From: Dichetophora obliterata
Lineage: Eukaryota > Arthropoda > Insecta > Diptera > Sciomyzidae
NCBI GenBank assembly: GCA_963920525.1
Contig: OY986439.1
Span: 49,293,482 to 49,357,481, forward strand
Direction of reading: 5' to 3'
Length of the DNA stretch: 64,000 nucleotides
The number at the start of each line of letters is the position of its first letter. Position 1 is the first letter of the stretch. Made by a program: the position numbers and the translations under genes. The notes beneath the pieces were generated by a model, which was not told the origin of the DNA, did not search any database, and worked only from the letters and a program-made list of their open reading frames with translations. Of the stretch, positions 59,215 through 64,000 are shown in pieces.

Positions 59215-62200
59215 ATATTGTTTTAATTTTTTGTGTTGAGGGCGGATTTTCATTGGTCACACAAAACATCCATTGGAACACAAAGTTTTTGAATATGGTC
59301 TATATTTTATTGGTCGACTCTATCTGCGTCGACTCCTTCTATTTTGTTCTTAACGCTGTATGTGATAAAACCACTGTGCGTCGTGTCGTAAATATAAGGG
59401 AGCTAAGGTTTTGAGAAACGTGTGCATGTGGTTGATGTCAGTGGCAGCAATGGAAGCTACATAATTGCGCAACGAATGAATTACAAGCAGATTTTATTCA
59501 TTAAAAGTATTTGATTTTCAGAAAGACTGACATGAAGAATTTAATACTTCGAAATTCTATTCCTTTGACTCGTGTGGTTCGGTAGATTTCATATTCTATT
59601 CAAATTAATGTCTTTCCTATTGACACAGAGAATTTAGCCTTATTTTCAACATCTTTTTTTAAATAAAATAAAACGTACCCCCTGCCCCCTTTTTACTTTT
59701 ATATAATATTCCAACATTTTTGTAATGCCAAATAATAAAAAAAAACTTCGGCAGAAAAAACCTTGCCTAAAATATTTCCATTGAATGAAACAAATGTAAA
59801 AACCATTTGCTTGCTTTTAAGACGTAAGCTCATGAGTGAAACCCTAATAAAATAATAAAAAGTGCAACATTTCTTGAACCTAATTTAATTCTCTTCATGA
59901 TGATGCTATCAGCTAGCAGATTTTTCTATGATTTTTGGAGATTTTTTTTACAAAAATATATCATGTAAATTGAGCACAAAATTGAGTTTGATCATGAACA
60001 ACACCATATAATATAACATCTACACAAAATAACTTACTTTGACAAAGTTACCTGTTTAATTGTCTGTTTAAAGAAAAAAAAAACCTTTACCTATTATTAA
60101 AAAAGTTACAGGGAAAGTTTTTTTTTTAGCTATTTTCAGACCATTTTCAGCGCATTTTTTGATGCTTTAAGTGAAAAACGGGTGGATATTTTTCACTAAC
60201 TATACCAACCTTTTGATACATATCTTAGTTTTTAACCTCATTCTATTAGAAAATGCTGGTGAAGTGAAAAAAGTTTGCGTGTTTCATATATATTGTGGTT
60301 ATACAAATTTTATTAACTTGTAAACGGTTTGTGATTCTTTTAATTGCGTATGCAAAAATGTCACAATAATATATCAATATGATACGATAAGTTGACAAAT
60401 TAATCGTTTTCCAATTAATTTATTGAATTAATATAACAAATTTTTTAAATTTAACCAATTGATTTGAATTAATTTAAATTAAACCAAAAAAATCAGTGCT
60501 TCGGGAGAAAAATCTCAGGTCATATAAAATTTTAATACACTTTGCTTAGTTAAAGAGATGTGGCATAAACCAATTAAATTTAAACCTCTATTAAATTTTT
60601 TGTTCTTAAATTGTATTTGACGAAACAGCTTCTCTCAAACAGTTTATGAATTTATTATGTCCACAAAAGTTCACAGATATTTATAATTTTTTTTTAGTGT
60701 TGCTTTTAAAAGGCCTTTGAATTAAATTTTTGTCACATCTTTTAAAGCTGTTAGTTTTTATTCTTAAAGGAATGAAGCTAAAATAGAACCATCTAAACTG
60801 CGTGGAAGTAAATTTAATATATTATGGCTTGCACAGTATTACCACAAATATAAAAATTATATCGCTTATATAAATATGATGAACATAAGACATTTGAATA
60901 AAATTTAAGAAACAAGTGAAGTTGTTTAATACTTTGCTACAGTTTGCTTGATTGCTACAATTGTGTGCAAATAAACTCAAAAAGGCTATAAATTATGTAA
61001 ATATAGAGTAGTTTTCGGCGTAAACAATAACTTGCACGACTATCAAGAATAACACTCCACAAGTAGATATCTGTTGTTGTAGTTGTTGCTGTTGTATTTA
61101 TTAATTTGTGACCGTTTGCCTTCTATTATATTCCTTACTTCTTTCTAGTCATAAATATCATTTTAATCTAGCGAGCCAACAATAAAATAAAACAATAAGT
61201 AAGAAAAAAAAAATCACAAAAGCAAACCATTTAGAAATGTGCTGTTGCAAAATAAAACTTGTTGCATTTCGTGTTGCGTGTTGCTATTAATTAAATAATA
61301 ATTATTGGTTCTATTGTTGTATTGTTGTTGTTAATGATCATCTACTCTTCCATGCTATATTTATTCTTAAGTGGCAGCATTATAAATTATGACAGTAAAT
61401 TTGCGTTTATTATAAATTTTTTTTTTCAACATTTGGTTAATGTTGAAGTAGCACGCTTAGACATCGCCTTTGTTTTTGTTTCGTTTATTTTTAATTAAAC
61501 TAACAGCTGGTTTGGGTTAAAGCTTGGGGGAAAAAAATCGGGAGGAGTTTGTTTTTAATAACTTATTGCGTTGGTTTTTAAAATTAAGCTTTTCATGAGA
61601 ATTTGGCATAAAAGACTAGACATAATTAAAAAAGGGGTCACAGTAACGAAATAGAATAGAGAAGTTTAAGTAGAAGAGCTAGAAAAGCACCTCCACATTG
61701 GTGTCGGTCACCTCCCTTCGTGTCTGTCGGATCATTAATTTGGCTAAAAGAAAATGTACTTTTGATAGATTTATATATTACGGTAACAATGTCAATTAAA
61801 AATATATATGGGCAAATCCACAGAAAAGTCAACCGTGACCCAAAAATTGAAACTTTTATTAAAAATTTTTTTAATTTTAGCAATTTAAAAATAAATTCGT
61901 TTACAATGATGATCAAATGTTAAGTATGTATATGTTTCGTAGACTTTTTTGTTTAAGTAAAAATGGAAGATATTGTCTAAAGATAATAAAAAAATTATTG
62001 AGGCAAGGAAAGGACAATATATTAAATATGTTTTTAATAACTAATTTTCAAAATTACGTTACTACGTTATTACTTAATTACGCAATTAAACAACAATGGA
62101 AAAATTTGTGACGTCTGACATGTAACGTTCGAAAAAATAAAATTATTAACTGTGACTTTAAAAATAGGATATTTGAGAAGATATTGGCCTTTTTTTAAAC

Positions 62201-62229
62201 TTATTTAATTTGAAAATTTTTCGTTCCTT
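59215..62229. other. Non-coding stretch
   Basis: No gene is supported. AT-rich with poly-A/T tracts, TTG runs near 61073-61095 and 61315-61330, and open stretches (61638-61916 minus, 61720-62111 plus) that match nothing I know. Confidence 0.4.
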
Positions 62230-62400
62230 GAGACTTTCGAGGTGCTATCGACCATTTCGCAGAAATATTCGAAGTTCTAGTGTTAATCTCACAAGAACTT
62301 CCTTTTTTACTAATGCGAATGTGACGTCCGAGCGCTAGGATTTGCCCATATGAGATACTAAACAATGATGTGAAATGACACATGACCTGACATATGACAT
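62230..62400 (+). repeat. Direct duplication, copy 1, leading into a 12-bp array
   Basis: GAGACTTTCGAGGTGCTATC to the start of the satellite array is repeated at 63059-63230 with one substitution (CTATC against CGATC) and one small length change. The unit includes GACGTCCGAGCGCTAGGATT. I do not recognise the unit itself; no protein is evident on either strand. Confidence 0.9.
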
Positions 62401-62612
62401 GACATAACATATGATATGACATATGATATAACATATGACATGACATATGACATGACATATGACATGACCTATAACATGACATATGACATGACATATGACA
62501 TGACATATGTTATATCATATGTCATATCATATGTTATGTCATATGTCATGTCATATGTTATATCATATGTCATATCATATGTTATGTCATGTCATATGTC
62601 ATATGTTATTTA
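62384..62612. repeat. Palindromic block of 12-bp CATATGACATGA satellite
   Basis: The first half runs as CATATGACATGA units. After about 62507 the block turns into the complement, TCATGTCATATG. The irregular units that begin the array (AACATATGATATGACATATG, about 62405) recur in reverse complement twice, near 62508 and 62553. The whole block can therefore fold into a hairpin. Confidence 0.85.
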
Positions 62613-62613
62613 T

Positions 62614-63058
62614 ATAACATATTAAGAAATAGATATATCTATTTATAAATATTTATATATATAAATAAAACAAAATTTAAAATTTATCCAAAATCTAAAT
62701 CAGCTAAGCATAAAAAAATAATTGAAAAAAAAAACAGAAGAAAAGTCAGGAAATGCAGAGATAATTTAAAAAAAAAAATCGGTTTTTGTCATTCCTGTAA
62801 CAACATAAAACCTGCAAAATACATATAAATAAATTTTATGACGTGATACCATGTTGCCTCAAGCAATTTGTACACTAGAAAAAATGGTTTGAATAAATTA
62901 AAAAAAAAAGAAAACTTTTTAAATAAAAAATATTTATTATTGAAAAAATGTATTGTAGATATATAACCAAATTGTTTTTAAAAAGAATTAAGCGAATAGA
63001 AGCAATTATGTTTAAGCAGTATTTACCGGAAAATGTCTTAAAATTATGACTTGTTGTT
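62614..63058 (-). repeat. Right arm of the inverted duplication
   Basis: The reverse complement of 57590-58047, nearly identical from AACAAAATTTAAAATTTATC (62661) to ATTATGACTTGTTGT (63056). At its right border the sequence switches directly to the second copy of the direct duplication; TGAGA is shared by both partners at that junction. Confidence 0.9.
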
Positions 63059-63230
63059 GAGACTTTCGAGGTGCGATCGACCATTTCGCAGAAATATTCG
63101 AAGTTCTAGTGTTAATCTCACAAGAACTTCCTTTTTTACTAATGCGAATGTGACGTCCGAGCGCTAGGATTTGCCCATATGAGATACTAAACAATGATGT
63201 GAAATGACACATGACCTGACATATGACATA
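63059..63230 (+). repeat. Direct duplication, copy 2
   Basis: See the copy at 62230. The single visible substitution over about 170 bp shows that this duplication is recent. It again leads into the 12-bp array, here the long regular one. Confidence 0.9.
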
Positions 63231-63736
63231 TGACATGACATAACATATGATATGACATATGATATAACATATGACATGACATATGACATGACATATGACA
63301 TGACATATAACATGACATATGACATGACATATGACATGACATATGACATGACATATAACATGACATATGACATGACATATGACATGACATATGACATGAC
63401 ATATGACATGACATATGACATGACATATGACATGACATTTGACATGACATATGACATGACATATGACATGACATATGACATGACATTTGACATGACATAT
63501 GACATGACATATGACATGACATATGACATGACATATGACATGACATATGACATGACATATGACATGACATATGACATGACATATGACATGACATATGACA
63601 TGACATATGACATGACATATGACATGACATATGACATGACATATGACATGACATATGACATGACATATGACATGACATATGACATGACATATGACATGAC
63701 ATATGACATGACATATGACATGACATATGACATGAC
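63208..63736. repeat. CATATGACATGA satellite array, about 530 bp
   Basis: After a short irregular start identical to that at 62384, some 39 units of 12 bp follow from about 63270, with occasional single changes (CATTTGAC, CATATAAC). Because the unit is 12 bp, open reading frames exist on both strands (Met-Thr-Tyr-Asp, Met-Ser-Tyr-Val, Met-Ser-Cys-His); these are not genes. Confidence 0.95.
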
Positions 63737-64000
63737 TTCAGCGACGAAGCGACGTCAAAATGGGTACGTCAACAAACAGAATTGCGGAATTTGGTCAGAA
63801 GAGCAGCCATAGGCAGTTCAAGAGCCGCCAATGTACCCAGAAAAATGCACTGTTTGGTGCGCATTGTGGGCTGGCGGCATCATTGGACCGTACTTTTTCA
63901 AAAAGAATGAAAATCGCAACGTTACAGTCAATGGAGCAAGGTACCATGCGATGATTACCGAATTTTTTTTTTGCCCAAAATGGTGCCACAAGCCACACGG
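63737..64000 (+). pseudogene. Mariner-type transposase fragment, cut by array and by window edge
   Basis: Right after the satellite the sequence reads, in one frame, FSDEA, the first catalytic motif, and then in another frame NGYVNKQNCGIWSEEQP, a TAG (63810-63812), PEKCTVWCALWAGGIIGPYF and VTVNGARYHAMITEFF. It ends AQNGATSHT, where relatives have QQDGATCHTA: the second catalytic Asp is Asn, and the residues between EFF and this motif are deleted. NGYVNKQNC-IW is close to the wording of the DD41D transposase at 224-1308, so it is a related family. The N-terminal half is replaced by the array, and the 3' part lies beyond the window. Confidence 0.82.

Noticed and set aside
61638..61916. 92-codon minus-strand open stretch as a gene
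   Set aside because: AT-rich, overlapped by another open stretch on the plus strand, no domain and no sign of splice sites or a promoter.
57573..63084. Identical 69-codon open stretches at 57573 and 62875 as a conserved duplicated gene
   Set aside because: Their identity is explained by the recent DNA-level inverted duplication; the sequence is low in complexity and rich in Phe, Ile and Leu from AT-rich DNA.
63164..63812. Overlapping frames of 179-189 codons on both strands (Met-Ser-Tyr-Val, Met-Ser-Cys-His, Met-Thr-Tyr-Asp repeats)
   Set aside because: They arise from the 12-bp satellite, which lacks stops in several frames; simultaneous openness on both strands argues against coding.

Overview
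The window looks like AT-rich, gene-free nuclear DNA from an insect, most likely a higher dipteran. The evidence is the mix of mobile-element families (DD41D mariner, hAT, Harbinger-like and Tc1-like miniature elements, a LINE with an RNase H domain, tRNA-derived SINEs), the many CAA/TTG and CA runs, the low-complexity AT-rich background, and the lack of any bacterial-style gene packing. The DD41D transposase resembles the rosa/Visitor group first described in tephritid fruit flies, so a tephritid is a reasonable guess but is not proven here. I found no convincing host exon, genuine tRNA, rRNA or CRISPR array. The sequence could be intergenic or one or more very long introns.

Layout. 0-1.4 kb: a DD41D mariner with intact ends and a triply broken transposase. 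5.9-8.75 kb: a run of miniature inverted-repeat elements (MITEs), several nested. 9.5-11.6 kb: tRNA-derived SINE pieces and a cluster of elements ending in GGGGTAATGTCGTGCAC. 11.7-13.7 kb: a Harbinger-like element containing a second inverted-repeat element, which contains a SINE. 16.9-21.2 kb: a mariner split by a 2.6 kb palindromic element that itself carries a MITE. 22.8-25.6 kb: two decayed hAT transposases, one inside a hAT element with both ends, an 8-bp target duplication and a MITE inserted in it. 26.6 kb: a second full SINE. 31.8-36.5 kb: one arm of a Tc1-like foldback running into 4.3 kb of uninterrupted TATATC repeat. 38.7-40.9 kb: a Tourist-like MITE, a hAT remnant, a second copy of the 7.0-kb MITE and a 41-bp minisatellite. 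42.3-44.7 kb: a decayed LINE. 46.7-57 kb: elements marked by 11-bp phased repeats or by CTCACG arrays, plus smaller MITEs. 57.6-64 kb: an inverted duplication, a direct duplication and two 12-bp satellite blocks, ending in the start of another mariner-type transposase.

None of the transposable-element coding regions can make an intact protein: every one has stops, frameshifts or lost catalytic residues. The interest lies in the architecture: target-site duplications that allow the order of insertion to be read, families whose members are recognisable only by their ends, and a young-looking rearrangement at 57.6-63.7 kb whose junction shows microhomology. The very long spurious reading frames in the window are products of the hexamer and 12-mer arrays.
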